Below, one piece after another: positions 1 through 8,621 of a DNA stretch of 43,769 bases (position 1 is the stretch's first letter; every line of letters starts with the position of its first letter). Origin of the DNA: Burkholderiales bacterium (GTDB lineage: Bacteria > Pseudomonadota > Gammaproteobacteria > Burkholderiales > Burkholderiaceae_C). Made by a program: the position numbers and the translations under genes. The notes under the pieces were generated by a model. The model did not search any database. It saw only the letters and a list, made by a program, of their open reading frames with translations, and had not been told where the DNA came from. Location: contig JANXYH010000121.1 in NCBI GenBank assembly GCA_025350145.1, positions 1-43,769 of the forward strand, written 5' to 3'.

Positions 1-99
1 GGCAAGGACATGGCCGCGATCGGCCAACTCGCGCCGCGCCTGGCCGGCCTGGCCGTCAACCGCGTCAGCCAAGGTCTGTCGCGCGAGGCCCGTGAGCAT
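1..99 (+). pseudogene. SIMPL (DUF541) domain fragment, C-terminal half, reading rightward
   Basis: The + strand from base 1 reads GKDMAAIGQLAPRL, then LAVNRVSQGLSREARE. This resembles the second half of SIMPL/DUF541 periplasmic proteins, where a 'GRDF..IGQ..GRL..L.V..V..GLSREAR' stretch is typical. The similarity fades at about base 97. From base 100 the opposite strand carries the N-terminal half of the same kind of protein (100-423, minus). Two halves of one family meeting head-on, with the middle missing, is not a working arrangement. I read it as one arm of an inverted junction, most likely an assembly or amplification chimera at a contig end. The family match is by eye. Confidence 0.6.
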
Positions 100-423
100 G
101 CCGGTGCGCAGGTCCAGTTGGCCGGGCTTGACTGCCTTGCGCGCCTCGACCAGGGCCGCCTCCAGCACCTGCCGCAACTGGCTTTGAACCTGCGCCGAGT
201 CGCTGCCGTCGCGGGTCGCCACCAGGCTGATGCTGAGCAGGTCTTGCACCACCTCTTGTGAGGCTTGGGCGCTGAGGCTGATCACGTTCTGCGGCGGCGG
301 CAGGGTCTGAGCCACAGCCCCAATGGCAAAACTGGCCAGACTTGCCAGGGCCAACAGCCCCCAGCGTGAGCGCAGGGACTCGGACCGGGTATCAGGACGA
401 ATGGGACGAATGGGCTCGGACAT
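100..423 (-). CDS. SIMPL (DUF541) domain protein, N-terminal part, 3'-truncated
   Basis: The reading frame starts at ATG 423 and gives MSEPIRPIRPDTRSES, a hydrophobic segment (WGLLALASLASFAIGAVAQ) ending in a likely signal-peptidase site, then QNVISLSAQASQEVVQDLLS and a stretch ending KPGQLDLRTG. That opening is characteristic of SIMPL-domain proteins (E. coli YggE relatives), which are exported proteins of poorly defined role linked to oxidative stress. After LRTG the frame loses all family resemblance at about base 100, exactly where the + strand starts to look like the C-terminal half of the same family. The gene is therefore truncated here by an inverted junction. It is divergent from the ompR-like gene, with 160 bp between the start codons. 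Confidence 0.7.
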
Positions 424-491
424 GGCGGGGCCTCGCAGTGGCAGAGCTGCGCATCATCGCCGCTGCGGCCCAGCAACCCAAGCCGACCGGG

Positions 492-569
492 CTGGCGAAA
501 GAGTTGTAACCGCCAGTCAACCGGGTCGCTGCCGACCCGGACCGCACCAGCACAATCTGGCTGTTACAA
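492..569. promoter_or_regulatory. Divergent intergenic region with inverted repeats upstream of ompR
   Basis: The 160-bp gap between the SIMPL and ompR start codons holds two inverted repeats. CTGGCG (492-497) is repeated as CGCCAG (511-516). TTGTAAC (504-510) is mirrored by GTTACAA (563-569), just before the ompR start. GTTACA/TGTAAC half-sites resemble those bound by OmpR-family regulators, so autoregulation by the adjacent regulator is plausible but is an inference. No clear -35/-10 pair was identified. Confidence 0.3.
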
Positions 570-583
570 ATTTGGAGTGCTGG

Positions 584-1318
584 ATGACTGCCGCTGCCCA
601 TGCCCGCCCTGACCGCATCGTCATCGTCGACGATGACGCCCGCATCCGCGACCTGCTGCGGCGCTACTTCACCCAGGAAGGCTTCGAGGTGCTGCTGGCC
701 GAGGACGGCAAGACCCTGAACCGGCTGCTGACGCGCGAGACCATCGACCTGATCGTGCTCGACCTGATGATGCCCGGCGAGGACGGTCTGTCGATCTGTC
801 GCCGGCTGCGCGCGGCCAATGACACCACGCCGATCATCATGCTCACCGCCAAGGTCGAAGATGTTGACCGCATCGTCGGCCTGGAGGTGGGCGCTGACGA
901 CTACCTGCCCAAGCCCTTCAACCCGCGCGAGTTGCTCGCCCGGGTGCATGCGGTGCTGCGCCGCCGGCCGGTGCAGGAGGCGCCGGGCGCGCCCTCCAAG
1001 GAGGCCCAGGTGGTCAACTTCGGGCCGTTCGAGTTTGACCTGGCACAGCGCCGGCTGACCAAGGACGGTGAGCAGGTCGGCCTGACCACGGGTGAGTTCT
1101 CGATGCTCAAGGCACTGGTGCGGCACCCGCGTCAGCCGCTGTCGCGCGACAAGCTGGCGCAACTCGCGCGCGGCCGCGAGTTCGAACCCTTTGACCGCAG
1201 CCTGGACGTGCAGGTCTCTCGTTTGCGCAAGATGATCGAGCCCGACGCCGCCCAGCCGCGCTACATCCAGACGGTCTGGGGGGTCGGCTATGTCTTTGTG
1301 CCCGATGGCGCGGCCTGA
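584..1318 (+). CDS. ompR: OmpR-type two-component response regulator
   Basis: A DNA-binding response regulator of 244 residues. The receiver domain (about 7-125) has the acidic pocket VDDD, the phospho-acceptor aspartate D60 in VLDLMMPG, the TAK switch region and KPF at its end. A winged-helix OmpR/PhoB domain follows, containing LTTGEFSMLKALV and ending RYIQTVWGVGYVFVP. ATG 584 is chosen because the receiver domain begins right after it and GGAG lies 7 nt upstream. The frame stays open further upstream, but that extension (from 323) is arginine-rich and covers the divergent promoter region. The sensor kinase follows after 79 bp, so the two form an OmpR-EnvZ type pair likely to respond to envelope or osmotic conditions. 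The signal is inferred from the family. Confidence 0.92.
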   Translation: MTAAAHARPDRIVIVDDDARIRDLLRRYFTQEGFEVLLAEDGKTLNRLLTRETIDLIVLDLMMPGEDGLSICRRLRAANDTTPIIMLTAKVEDVDRIVGLEVGADDYLPKPFNPRELLARVHAVLRRRPVQEAPGAPSKEAQVVNFGPFEFDLAQRRLTKDGEQVGLTTGEFSMLKALVRHPRQPLSRDKLAQLARGREFEPFDRSLDVQVSRLRKMIEPDAAQPRYIQTVWGVGYVFVPDGAA

Positions 1319-1397
1319 GCCGGTGACCATCGATTCGCCCGGCGCGGCAGCCCAGCCCTGAGCGCCCCGGCCGACGCCAGCCAGCCCGCCGCACGCC

Positions 1398-2729
1398 ATG
1401 GCCAACAGCAAGGTCGAGCTGAGCCTGTTCTGGCGCACCTTCTTCATGCTCGCGCTGTTGTTGGTCGCGGGGGTGTTTGCCTGGGTGCAGGCGCTGCGCT
1501 CGCTGGACGCCGAATCTCGGGTGCTGCTGGCCTCGCGCCAGATGACGACCCTGGTGGCGGTCACGCGCGAGGCGCTGCGCCACGCCGACCGGCAGAACCA
1601 TGCCGCCCTGGTCCAGGCGCTGAACACCCGCGAGTCGGTCACGCTGGCCCTGCGCCGGCCGGGCGACGTCGCGTTGCCACTCGACCAGGACCGCTTCTCG
1701 CGCAACGTGGCCGACGAGATCCGCCTGACCCTGGGGCCCAGCACGGTCGTGTCGGGCAGCGTCAACGGTGTGCCGGGGCTGTGGATCGGCTTCACGATCG
1801 ACGCCGAACCCTGGTGGCTCAAGGCCGACCTCCAGCGCATCAGCCCGCCACGCGGATCGACCTGGATCATCTGGGCGGTGCTGGCAGGGGCGATCACGCT
1901 GATCGGGGTGGTCGTGATCGCGCGGCGGATCAATGCGCCGCTGCGCGACCTGGTGTTCGCCGCCAGCCGCATCCGCGAGGGCGAGTTCGATTCACGCCTG
2001 GACGAGACCACGCTGACCAGCGAGATCCGCGAGGTCAACAAGGGCTTCAACCGCATGGCCCGCCAACTGGCCAAGGTCGACGAGGCGCGGGCGGTGATGC
2101 TGGCCGGCATCAGCCACGACCTGCGCACGCCCTTGGCACGTCTGCGCTTGGAGGCCGAGATGAGCGTCAACGACCCCGAGGCGCTGAAGAACATGGCCGC
2201 CGACATCGAGCAACTCGACGCCATCATCGGCAAGTTCATGGACTACGCGCGGCCGGGCGACAGCGTGCTCGTCCCGGTCCGTCTGGCCGACTTGGTCAAC
2301 AAGGAAGCGGCGGCCTTCCGCGACCCGCAGGAAATGCGCATCAGCAGCAAGCTGCCGGCCGAACTGCAGGTGATGGCCGACCCGGTCGAGTTGGGCCGGG
2401 TCTTCGGCAACTTGTTTGAAAACGCCCGCCGCTACGGCCGGGGCAATGACACCGGCATCGCCATGGTCAACGTCAGCCATACCCGGGCCGGGCCGTGGCT
2501 GATCTGCACGGTGCGCGACCACGGCCCCGGTGTCGGCGAGGAAAAGCTGTCGCGGCTGACGACACCGTTCTTTCGCGGCGACGCCGCACGCACTGCGGCC
2601 AGCGGCGCTGGGCTGGGGCTGGCAATCGTAGAAAAGGCGATGCACCGCATGGGCGGTGAGGTCGAAATCCTCAACGCCCCGGGGGGCGGTGGCCTGCTGG
2701 TGCATCTGCGCCTGAAGGCCGGGCGCTAG
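1398..2729 (+). CDS. envZ: EnvZ-type membrane sensor histidine kinase
   Basis: A 443-residue inner-membrane kinase, partner of the upstream response regulator. Transmembrane segment 1 is near residues 11-32 ([20 protein letters not shown]). A periplasmic loop of about 120 residues follows, then a second membrane segment ([20 protein letters not shown]). Next are a HAMP linker, the H-box [11 protein letters not shown] with phospho-acceptor H240, an N-box ([10 protein letters not shown]), a G1 box (DHGPGVGEE) and a G2 box (GAGLGLAIV). Length and order match EnvZ of Burkholderiales. The 3' end overlaps the convergent ispF coding sequence by 59 bp. Confidence 0.9.
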   Translation: MANSKVELSLFWRTFFMLALLLVAGVFAWVQALRSLDAESRVLLASRQMTTLVAVTREALRHADRQNHAALVQALNTRESVTLALRRPGDVALPLDQDRFSRNVADEIRLTLGPSTVVSGSVNGVPGLWIGFTIDAEPWWLKADLQRISPPRGSTWIIWAVLAGAITLIGVVVIARRINAPLRDLVFAASRIREGEFDSRLDETTLTSEIREVNKGFNRMARQLAKVDEARAVMLAGISHDLRTPLARLRLEAEMSVNDPEALKNMAADIEQLDAIIGKFMDYARPGDSVLVPVRLADLVNKEAAAFRDPQEMRISSKLPAELQVMADPVELGRVFGNLFENARRYGRGNDTGIAMVNVSHTRAGPWLICTVRDHGPGVGEEKLSRLTTPFFRGDAARTAASGAGLGLAIVEKAMHRMGGEVEILNAPGGGGLLVHLRLKAGR

Positions 2730-3255
2730 GTTCAGCGCGCCGGGCCAGCAGGCAGACCGCCCGTGCCTCCATCGCCAAACCTTGCCCGACCGGGCCCAGC
2801 CGCTCGGCGGTCTTGGCTTTGACGTTGACCGCATCCGGCCCAAGCCCCAGCAGTTGCGCGATCCGCTGGCGCATCGCCGGGATGTGCACGGCCAGCTTGG
2901 GCGCCTGCGCGACTATCGTGGTGTCGATGTTGACGACCTCCCAGCCCGCCGCCTGGACGCGGCGCAGGCATTCGCTCAGCAAGGCCGCGGAGTCGGCGCC
3001 CTTGAACGCAGGGTCGGTGTCGGGGAAATGCTGGCCGATATCACCCAGCCCGGCGGCGCCCAGCAAGGCGTCGGTGATGGCGTGGAGCAAGGCATCGGCG
3101 TCGGAGTGGCCGAGCAGGCCGTGGCTGTGCGGCACCACCACCCCGCCCAGCACCAGCGGCCGCCCGGCCACCAGGGCATGGATGTCCCAGCCTTCCCCGA
3201 CCCGCAGCGCCGGCAGCGGCGCGGGCAGCCCCAGCGGTTGGCCCGGCGCACTCAT
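2671..3255 (-). CDS. ispF: 2-C-methyl-D-erythritol 2,4-cyclodiphosphate synthase
   Basis: IspF converts CDP-ME 2-phosphate to ME-cyclodiphosphate and CMP in the MEP isoprenoid pathway. Family motifs seen include the metal-binding [27 protein letters not shown] and [11 protein letters not shown], plus [11 protein letters not shown] near the end. Translation starts at ATG 3255, overlapping the ispD stop as ATGA, so the two genes should be translationally coupled. The protein is 194 residues, longer than the usual 160. It has about 17 extra N-terminal residues and a Pro/Ala/Arg-rich tail of about 25 residues after the conserved CLLARR, and the tail is encoded over the end of envZ. ispE lies elsewhere in this window. 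Confidence 0.93.
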   Translation of the reverse strand: MSAPGQPLGLPAPLPALRVGEGWDIHALVAGRPLVLGGVVVPHSHGLLGHSDADALLHAITDALLGAAGLGDIGQHFPDTDPAFKGADSAALLSECLRRVQAAGWEVVNIDTTIVAQAPKLAVHIPAMRQRIAQLLGLGPDAVNVKAKTAERLGPVGQGLAMEARAVCLLARRAEPSARPSGADAPAGHRPPGR

Positions 3256-3983
3256 GCCGCCAGCTCGGTCTGGCGCACGGCCAGCAGCCGCTCGGCCAGG
3301 CCAAAGTCGGCCGGCCAGGTGAGCTTGAAGTTCTCCGCGTCGCCCGGCACCAGCCGTGGCTGCAGGCCCAGCGCCTCGACCGCGCTGGCCTCGTCGGTGA
3401 CCTCGGCGCCGGCCTCGGCCAGGGCGCGCTGCAGCAGGCCGAGGCGGAACATCTGCGGCGTCTGCGCCGCCCACAGGCGCTGGCGCGGCAGGGTCGCGGC
3501 GACCCTGGCAGCGGCATGCGCGTCGCTGTCGGCGCGCTTCAAGGTGTCGGCCAGCGGCAGCGCCAGCAGGCCGCCGACCGGGTCGTCCAGGCAGGCGTCG
3601 ATCAGCCGGTCGACCCAGGCCGGGCGCAGCAGGCAGCGGGCGGCGTCGTGCACCAGCACCCAGTCATCGCTGCCGGCGCCGCGCCTGCGCAACTCGGCCA
3701 GGCCATTGGCCACCGACGCCGCGCGGCTGGCGCCACCGCATTGCGCCAGCCAGAGCTTGGCGCCAGGCGCGATCGCCTGGCCCGCATCGCCCGGCGCCAG
3801 CACCACCAGCGTCGCCGCCAGGCGCCGCACCTGGGCCAACGCCGACAGGGTGTGCGCCACCACCGTCTGGGCCCCCAGCCGGGCGTACTGCTTGGGCAGC
3901 CCGGTGCCGGCCCGGCTGCCGCTGCCGGCGCAGGGCACCAGGGCGAAAAATTGGGGCTTTGTCGGGGTGGCGGGGAGCGACAT
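3252..3983 (-). CDS. ispD: 2-C-methyl-D-erythritol 4-phosphate cytidylyltransferase
   Basis: IspD transfers CMP from CTP to MEP, the third step of the MEP pathway. The nucleotide-binding signature [17 protein letters not shown] is at residues 17-33. [16 protein letters not shown] and [10 protein letters not shown] are the other family landmarks. Length (243 residues) is normal. The ATG at 3983 has no Shine-Dalgarno sequence, but a -10-like TAAAAT (minus strand, 3997-3992) lies 8 nt upstream, which would give an almost leaderless mRNA. It is first in a two-gene ispD-ispF operon, with stop and start overlapping. Confidence 0.94.
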   Translation of the reverse strand: MSLPATPTKPQFFALVPCAGSGSRAGTGLPKQYARLGAQTVVAHTLSALAQVRRLAATLVVLAPGDAGQAIAPGAKLWLAQCGGASRAASVANGLAELRRRGAGSDDWVLVHDAARCLLRPAWVDRLIDACLDDPVGGLLALPLADTLKRADSDAHAAARVAATLPRQRLWAAQTPQMFRLGLLQRALAEAGAEVTDEASAVEALGLQPRLVPGDAENFKLTWPADFGLAERLLAVRQTELAA

Positions 3984-3991
3984 GGGAAGGG

Positions 3992-4044
3992 ATTTTAGAA
4001 TCCGCCGCTGTCACGCCCCCGAGCCATGCTCCGGGGCGTTTTTG
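3992..4044. promoter_or_regulatory. Overlapping divergent -10 elements and a terminator-like hairpin before mfd
   Basis: On the + strand TAGAAT (3996-4001) is a good -10 for mfd. On the minus strand TAAAAT (3997-3992) is a good -10 for ispD; the two hexamers overlap. Just downstream of the mfd -10, ACGCCCC and GGGGCGT arms with an inner GAGC/GCTC enclose a short CAT loop, and a run of five T residues follows (about 4012-4044). That is the shape of a rho-independent terminator on the + strand, placed between the predicted start of transcription and the mfd start codon. It might act as an attenuator or 5' stabiliser. Neither role has been shown, and no -35 match is convincing. Confidence 0.4.
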
Positions 4045-4058
4045 TAGCTGGATGCCCG

Positions 4059-7000
4059 ATGCAACTGCCCCTGATCGCCGCTGGCAAACGCCACACCCAG
4101 GCCATGCCGACCGGCTCGGCCGATGCCCTGCTGCTGGCCCGGCTGGGGCAGGCGCAGGCGGCCGAGAAGCGCTGCCTGGCGGTGATCACCGCCGAGCCGG
4201 CCGACGCCCAGCGCCTGGCCGACGAACTGCCATTTTTCGCCCCCGGCCTGCGGGTGGCCCTGTTCCCCGACTGGGAGACCCTGCCCTACGACAACTTCAG
4301 CCCGCACCAGGACCTGATCTCGGACCGCCTGGCCACGCTCTGGCGAATCCAAAGCCATGACGTGGACGTGGTGCTGCTGCCGGCCACGACCGCCTTGACC
4401 CGGCTGGCGCCGCCGAGCTTCCTGGCCGGCACCACCTTCATCTTCAAGCAAAAGCAGAAGCTCGACGAGGCGGCGCTGAAGGCCCAGTTGACGCTGGCCG
4501 GCTACAGCCACGTCAGCCAAGTCGTGTCGCCAGGTGAATACGCGGTGCGCGGCGGGCTGATCGACCTGTTCCCCATGGGTTCGCCCCAGCCCTACCGGGT
4601 CGACCTGTTCGACAACGAGGTCGATTCGATCCGCACCTTCGACCCCGACACCCAGCGCAGCCTGTACAAGGTGCCCGAGGTGCGGCTGCTGCCGGGCCGC
4701 GAGTTTCCGATGGACGAGGCGGCGCGGGCGACCTTCCGCAGCCGCTGGCGTGAGTTGCTCGAAGGCGACCCGAGCAAGAGCCGGATCTACAAGGACATCG
4801 CCCTGGGGCTGGCCGGCGCCGGCATCGAGTACTACCTGCCGCTGTTCTTCGCACAAACTGCGACGATCTTCGACTACCTCGGGCCGCAGGCGATGCTGGT
4901 GCTGCACGGCGAGGTCGACGCCGCGCTCGAACACTTCTGGACCGACGCCCGCGAGCGCCACCGCTTCGTCGCCGCCGACGCCAGCCGGCCGGTGCTGGCG
5001 CCGGGCGAGATCTTCCAGCGCAGCGACGAGTTCTTTGCCAACGCCAACCGCCACGCACTGTGGGCGCTGCGCGGCGACGGGCCGGTCGACTTCGCCCGGC
5101 CCTTGCCCGATGTGGCCAGCGAGCGCGGCGCGCCCGAGCCGCTGGCGCGGCTGCAGCGGCACCTGCTGAGCACGCCGCACCGGGTCTTGCTCGTCGCCGA
5201 GAGCGGCGGCCGGCGCGAGAGCCTGCTCGACCTGCTGCGCGACCACGGGATCAAGGCGCCCAGCGTCGCCACCCTGGCCGAGTTCGAGGCCAGCGACGAG
5301 AAGTTTGCGATCGTCGCCGCGCCGCTGGCTGCGGGCTTTCACTGGCAGCCGCCGGATCGGCCGCAGGCGATCCAGTTCATCACCGAGACCGAACTCTTCG
5401 CCACCACCGGCCAAGCGCGGCGGCGGCGCAAGCAGGAGCAGGTGTCCAGCGTCGAGGCGCTGATCAAGGACCTGTCAGAGCTCAAGATCGGCGACCCGGT
5501 GGTCCATGGCAACCACGGCGTGGGCCGTTACCGCGGGCTGGTCAACATCGACGTCGGCGACGGCGCTTCGGAGTTTCTGCACCTGGAATATGCCGAGCGG
5601 GCCCTGCTCTACGTGCCGGTCAGCCAGTTGCACCTGATCAGCCGCTACACCGGCGTGTCCGCCGACGAGGCGCCGCTGCACAAACTCGGCTCGGGCGCCT
5701 GGGAAAAGGCCAAGCGCAAGGCCGCCGAGCAGGTCCGCGACAGCGCCGCCGAGCTGCTCAACCTCTATGCCCGCCGCGCCGCCCGATCCGGCCATGCCCA
5801 CCGCTATTCGGCGCAGGACTACGAGGCCTTCGCCGCCAGCTTCGGCTTCGAGGAGACGCCCGACCAGCGCGCCGCGATCCATGCGGTGGTGCAGGACATG
5901 GTCAGCCCGCAACCGATGGACCGGCTGGTCTGCGGCGATGTCGGCTTCGGCAAGACCGAGGTCGCGCTGCGCGCCGCCTTCATCGCCGTGCTCGGCGGCA
6001 AGCAGGTGGCGATCCTGGCGCCGACCACGCTGCTGGCCGAGCAGCACTACCAGACCCTGGTCGACCGCTTCGGCCAATGGCCGGTCAAGGTCGCCGAGCT
6101 GTCGCGCTTTCGCACCAGCAAAGAAGTCAAAGCCACGCTCGACGGCTTGGCCAGCGGCCAGGTCGACATCGTCGTCGGCACCCACAAGCTGCTCTCGGCC
6201 GAGATCAAGTACCAGCGCCTGGGCCTGCTGGTGATCGACGAGGAACACCGCTTCGGCGTGCGCCACAAAGAGGCGATCAAGGCGATGCGCGCCGAGGTCG
6301 ACGTGCTGACCCTGACGGCCACCCCGATCCCGCGCACCCTGGGCATGGCGCTGGAGGGCCTGCGCGACCTGAGCGTGATCGCCACCGCGCCGCAGCGCCG
6401 GCTGGCGATCAAGACCTTTGTCCGCAGCGAGGGCAACTCGGTGATCCGCGAGGCGGTGCTGCGCGAGTTGAAGCGCGGCGGCCAGGTCTACTTCCTGCAC
6501 AACGAGGTCGAGACCATCCAGCACCGCCGCGACCGGCTGGCCGAGCTGATCCCCGAGGCGCGGATCGCCGTCGCCCACGGCCAGATGCCCGAGCGCCAGC
6601 TCGAGGCGGTGATGCGCGACTTCGTCGCCCAGCGTTTCAACCTGCTGCTGTGCTCGACCATCATCGAGACCGGCATCGACGTGCCCAGCGCCAACACCAT
6701 TGTGATGAGCCGGGCCGACAAATTCGGCCTGGCCCAGTTGCACCAGTTGCGCGGCCGGGTTGGGCGCAGCCACCACCAGGCCTATGCCTACCTGCTGGTG
6801 CCCGACACCGAAACCCTGACCAAGCAGGCCCAGCTCCGCCTGGACGCGATCCAGAGCATGGAGGAGCTGGGCTCGGGCTTCTACCTGGCGATGCACGACC
6901 TGGAGATCCGCGGTGCCGGCGAAGTGCTGGGCGAGAGCCAGAGCGGCAACATGCTCGAGATCGGCTTCCAGCTCTACAACGACATGCTGGCCGAGGCGGT

Positions 7001-7511
7001 GCGCGCACTCAAGGCCGGCCACGAGCCCGACCTGCTCTCACCCACCGGCATCTTCGGCAGCAACACCGAGATCAACCTGCACGCCCCGGCGCTGCTGCCC
7101 GACACCTACTGCGGCGATGTGCAGGTGCGCCTGAGCCTGTACAAACGCCTGTCCACGGCCGAGCGGGCGGAACAGTTGGACCTGCTGCTAGAAGAAATCA
7201 CCGACCGCTTCGGCAAGCTGCCACGCCAGGGCCAGACCCTGTTCGACAGCCACCGCCTGCGGGTCCTGGCCAGGGCCTACGGCGTGGCCAAGATCGACGC
7301 CAGTCCGCGGCTGATCAACATCGGCTTCAAGCCCAACCCGCCGGTCGCCGCCGCCAGCATCATCGCCCTGGTGCAGCGCCAGCGGCACATCAAGCTGGTC
7401 GGCAACGACAAGCTGCGGATCGAGCGCGAACTGGCCGAGCCCCAGGAGCGGGCGCAGGCGGTGCGCGAGCTGTTCAGGGCGCTGGGGCCGCCGCTGGCTA
7501 GGCCGAACTGA
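4059..7511 (+). CDS. mfd: Transcription-repair coupling factor Mfd
   Basis: Mfd removes RNA polymerase stalled at DNA lesions and recruits UvrA for transcription-coupled excision repair. The 1150-residue protein shows the UvrB-like N-terminal module (residues about 1-330), the RNA-polymerase-interacting CarD-like domain (KIGDPVVHGNHGVGRYRGL), and the RecG-like translocase with Walker A GDVGFGKTEV near residue 627, the DEEH box (VIDEEHRFGV), TLTATPIPRTL and the TRG region (RGRVGRSHHQAYAYLL). The C-terminal TRCF domain follows. ATG 4059 gives MQLPLIAAGKR; an in-frame ATG at 4026 lies inside the upstream hairpin and is less likely. Length is typical and nothing is broken. Confidence 0.95.
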   Translation: MQLPLIAAGKRHTQAMPTGSADALLLARLGQAQAAEKRCLAVITAEPADAQRLADELPFFAPGLRVALFPDWETLPYDNFSPHQDLISDRLATLWRIQSHDVDVVLLPATTALTRLAPPSFLAGTTFIFKQKQKLDEAALKAQLTLAGYSHVSQVVSPGEYAVRGGLIDLFPMGSPQPYRVDLFDNEVDSIRTFDPDTQRSLYKVPEVRLLPGREFPMDEAARATFRSRWRELLEGDPSKSRIYKDIALGLAGAGIEYYLPLFFAQTATIFDYLGPQAMLVLHGEVDAALEHFWTDARERHRFVAADASRPVLAPGEIFQRSDEFFANANRHALWALRGDGPVDFARPLPDVASERGAPEPLARLQRHLLSTPHRVLLVAESGGRRESLLDLLRDHGIKAPSVATLAEFEASDEKFAIVAAPLAAGFHWQPPDRPQAIQFITETELFATTGQARRRRKQEQVSSVEALIKDLSELKIGDPVVHGNHGVGRYRGLVNIDVGDGASEFLHLEYAERALLYVPVSQLHLISRYTGVSADEAPLHKLGSGAWEKAKRKAAEQVRDSAAELLNLYARRAARSGHAHRYSAQDYEAFAASFGFEETPDQRAAIHAVVQDMVSPQPMDRLVCGDVGFGKTEVALRAAFIAVLGGKQVAILAPTTLLAEQHYQTLVDRFGQWPVKVAELSRFRTSKEVKATLDGLASGQVDIVVGTHKLLSAEIKYQRLGLLVIDEEHRFGVRHKEAIKAMRAEVDVLTLTATPIPRTLGMALEGLRDLSVIATAPQRRLAIKTFVRSEGNSVIREAVLRELKRGGQVYFLHNEVETIQHRRDRLAELIPEARIAVAHGQMPERQLEAVMRDFVAQRFNLLLCSTIIETGIDVPSANTIVMSRADKFGLAQLHQLRGRVGRSHHQAYAYLLVPDTETLTKQAQLRLDAIQSMEELGSGFYLAMHDLEIRGAGEVLGESQSGNMLEIGFQLYNDMLAEAVRALKAGHEPDLLSPTGIFGSNTEINLHAPALLPDTYCGDVQVRLSLYKRLSTAERAEQLDLLLEEITDRFGKLPRQGQTLFDSHRLRVLARAYGVAKIDASPRLINIGFKPNPPVAAASIIALVQRQRHIKLVGNDKLRIERELAEPQERAQAVRELFRALGPPLARPN

Positions 7512-7607
7512 TCCCAGACAAGCCCAGCTTTCTGCCCTTGATACCGGCCGCCGACCCGAGCCCCTGGCCGGTCCCGGCCGCCAGCGGTCCGCTCACCGGT
7601 GGGCAAC
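7512..7607. other. Intergenic gap between mfd and the accessory cassette
   Basis: Ninety-six bases lie between the convergent stops of mfd and the ParA-type gene. I see no gene, no T-tracted hairpin, no tRNA end and no repeat matching the other border of the cassette, so no attachment site or terminator can be claimed here. Confidence 0.4.
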
Positions 7608-8621
7608 TCAAGTCTGCCGTTGGCCGATCTTGGCCTCAACCGCAAGCGCCAGCGTATTGAAAGCAGTCCAGGCATCACGCACCGCCATAGCATGGCTGCC
7701 GATCGCGCCGTCGGCTGAACTGAGTTCAAAGATCGGCTTTCGCGCCTCTTGCGCCATCGGCGCCAGACTGCGGAAATGCTTGAGCCGGGCCAGGCAGTTG
7801 CCGTCATCCCGAAGAACTGGGCCGCAATCTTTGAGGCCAAGTACGTTCTCGCAATAGGTGCTCGGAATACGGTCGACCCACTTCTCATAGGCCTTGACCG
7901 GTCGAGACAATCGCTCCATGTGCTGCATCAGGATGTAGCCCAGTGGCCGCATGTCTCCCCCGGGCAGGTCGAAGTCGGGCACGGTCCAGTTGTCCAGCCG
8001 TCGGCGCCAATCCGCCCGCCACACCGTCAGCGTCGGCCCCAGGTTGCGCAGCCCTTGCAGTGAAAAAAGATCCGCTGCCAATGGGATGGCCACATGGTCA
8101 GTAGCAATCAGCGCAGACCGATTGATCGCACCCAGGTTGGGGCCAACATCGGCCAGAATCAGATCGGCTTGAAGATTGCTGGCGGCCATTTGGGCGACCT
8201 GCCAGAACGCGGTCAGCAGCCGGAAATGCCGATACAGGTTGTTCTGGTTGGAATCCATCGCTGCGGTCCAGGCCGCCGAGAGTTGATCCTCGAAACCCGC
8301 CAATGCCAGATCGCCTGGTACCAGGTGCAGCCGTGGATGCACGCGTTGCACGATTGGCGCCTGAATATCGCCCACCTTGGTCAGCGGCTGGATGGCACGG
8401 TAGATGGTTGTCGCCGCGGTATTGGCCGAGGCTGGCGGATCCCACAGTTCCTCCAACAACTCTTCAGCGAGGAAGGCTGAGGTCAAATTGGCCTGCGGAT
8501 CAAGGTCAATCGCCACCACCCGCTTGCCCATCTGGACATACATCCATGCCAGATGGAATAGCAGCGAGGTCTTGCCGACGCCGCCCTTGTTGTTAAAGAA
8601 GGTCAGGACCGGAGCACTCAT
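7608..8621 (-). CDS. ParA/MinD-type P-loop ATPase of an accessory two-gene cassette
   Basis: A 337-residue ATPase with the deviant Walker A motif NNKGGVGKTSLLFHLA at residues 10-25, switch I-like VVAIDLDPQANLTSAF, and Walker B-like ADLILADVGPNLGAINRSAL. It resembles the large group of orphan ParA proteins annotated only as 'AAA family ATPase' or 'ParA family'. No ParB gene or centromere-like repeat array is nearby, so plasmid-type partition is unlikely from context. It starts at ATG 8621, overlapping the stop of the AlbA_2-domain gene as ATGA, which implies coupled translation and a shared function. Codon choice looks less GC-extreme than in mfd or ntrC. A defence or stress role is inference only. 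Confidence 0.8.
   Translation of the reverse strand: MSAPVLTFFNNKGGVGKTSLLFHLAWMYVQMGKRVVAIDLDPQANLTSAFLAEELLEELWDPPASANTAATTIYRAIQPLTKVGDIQAPIVQRVHPRLHLVPGDLALAGFEDQLSAAWTAAMDSNQNNLYRHFRLLTAFWQVAQMAASNLQADLILADVGPNLGAINRSALIATDHVAIPLAADLFSLQGLRNLGPTLTVWRADWRRRLDNWTVPDFDLPGGDMRPLGYILMQHMERLSRPVKAYEKWVDRIPSTYCENVLGLKDCGPVLRDDGNCLARLKHFRSLAPMAQEARKPIFELSSADGAIGSHAMAVRDAWTAFNTLALAVEAKIGQRQT

Noticed and set aside
392-2239. Long minus-strand open frame antisense to ompR-envZ (615 codons)
   Set aside because: Arg/Ser/Ala-rich translation with no motifs, lying opposite two well-supported genes; such mirror frames are expected in GC-rich DNA.
4011-7501. Large open frames within mfd on both strands (467 and 813 codons)
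   Set aside because: Composition is Pro/Arg/Gly-rich without domains, while the mfd frame has every family motif; they are by-products of codon bias.
7608-8621. Plasmid or chromosome partition (parAB/parS) locus
   Set aside because: No ParB homologue and no parS-like repeat array nearby; partner is an AlbA_2/HATPase protein instead.
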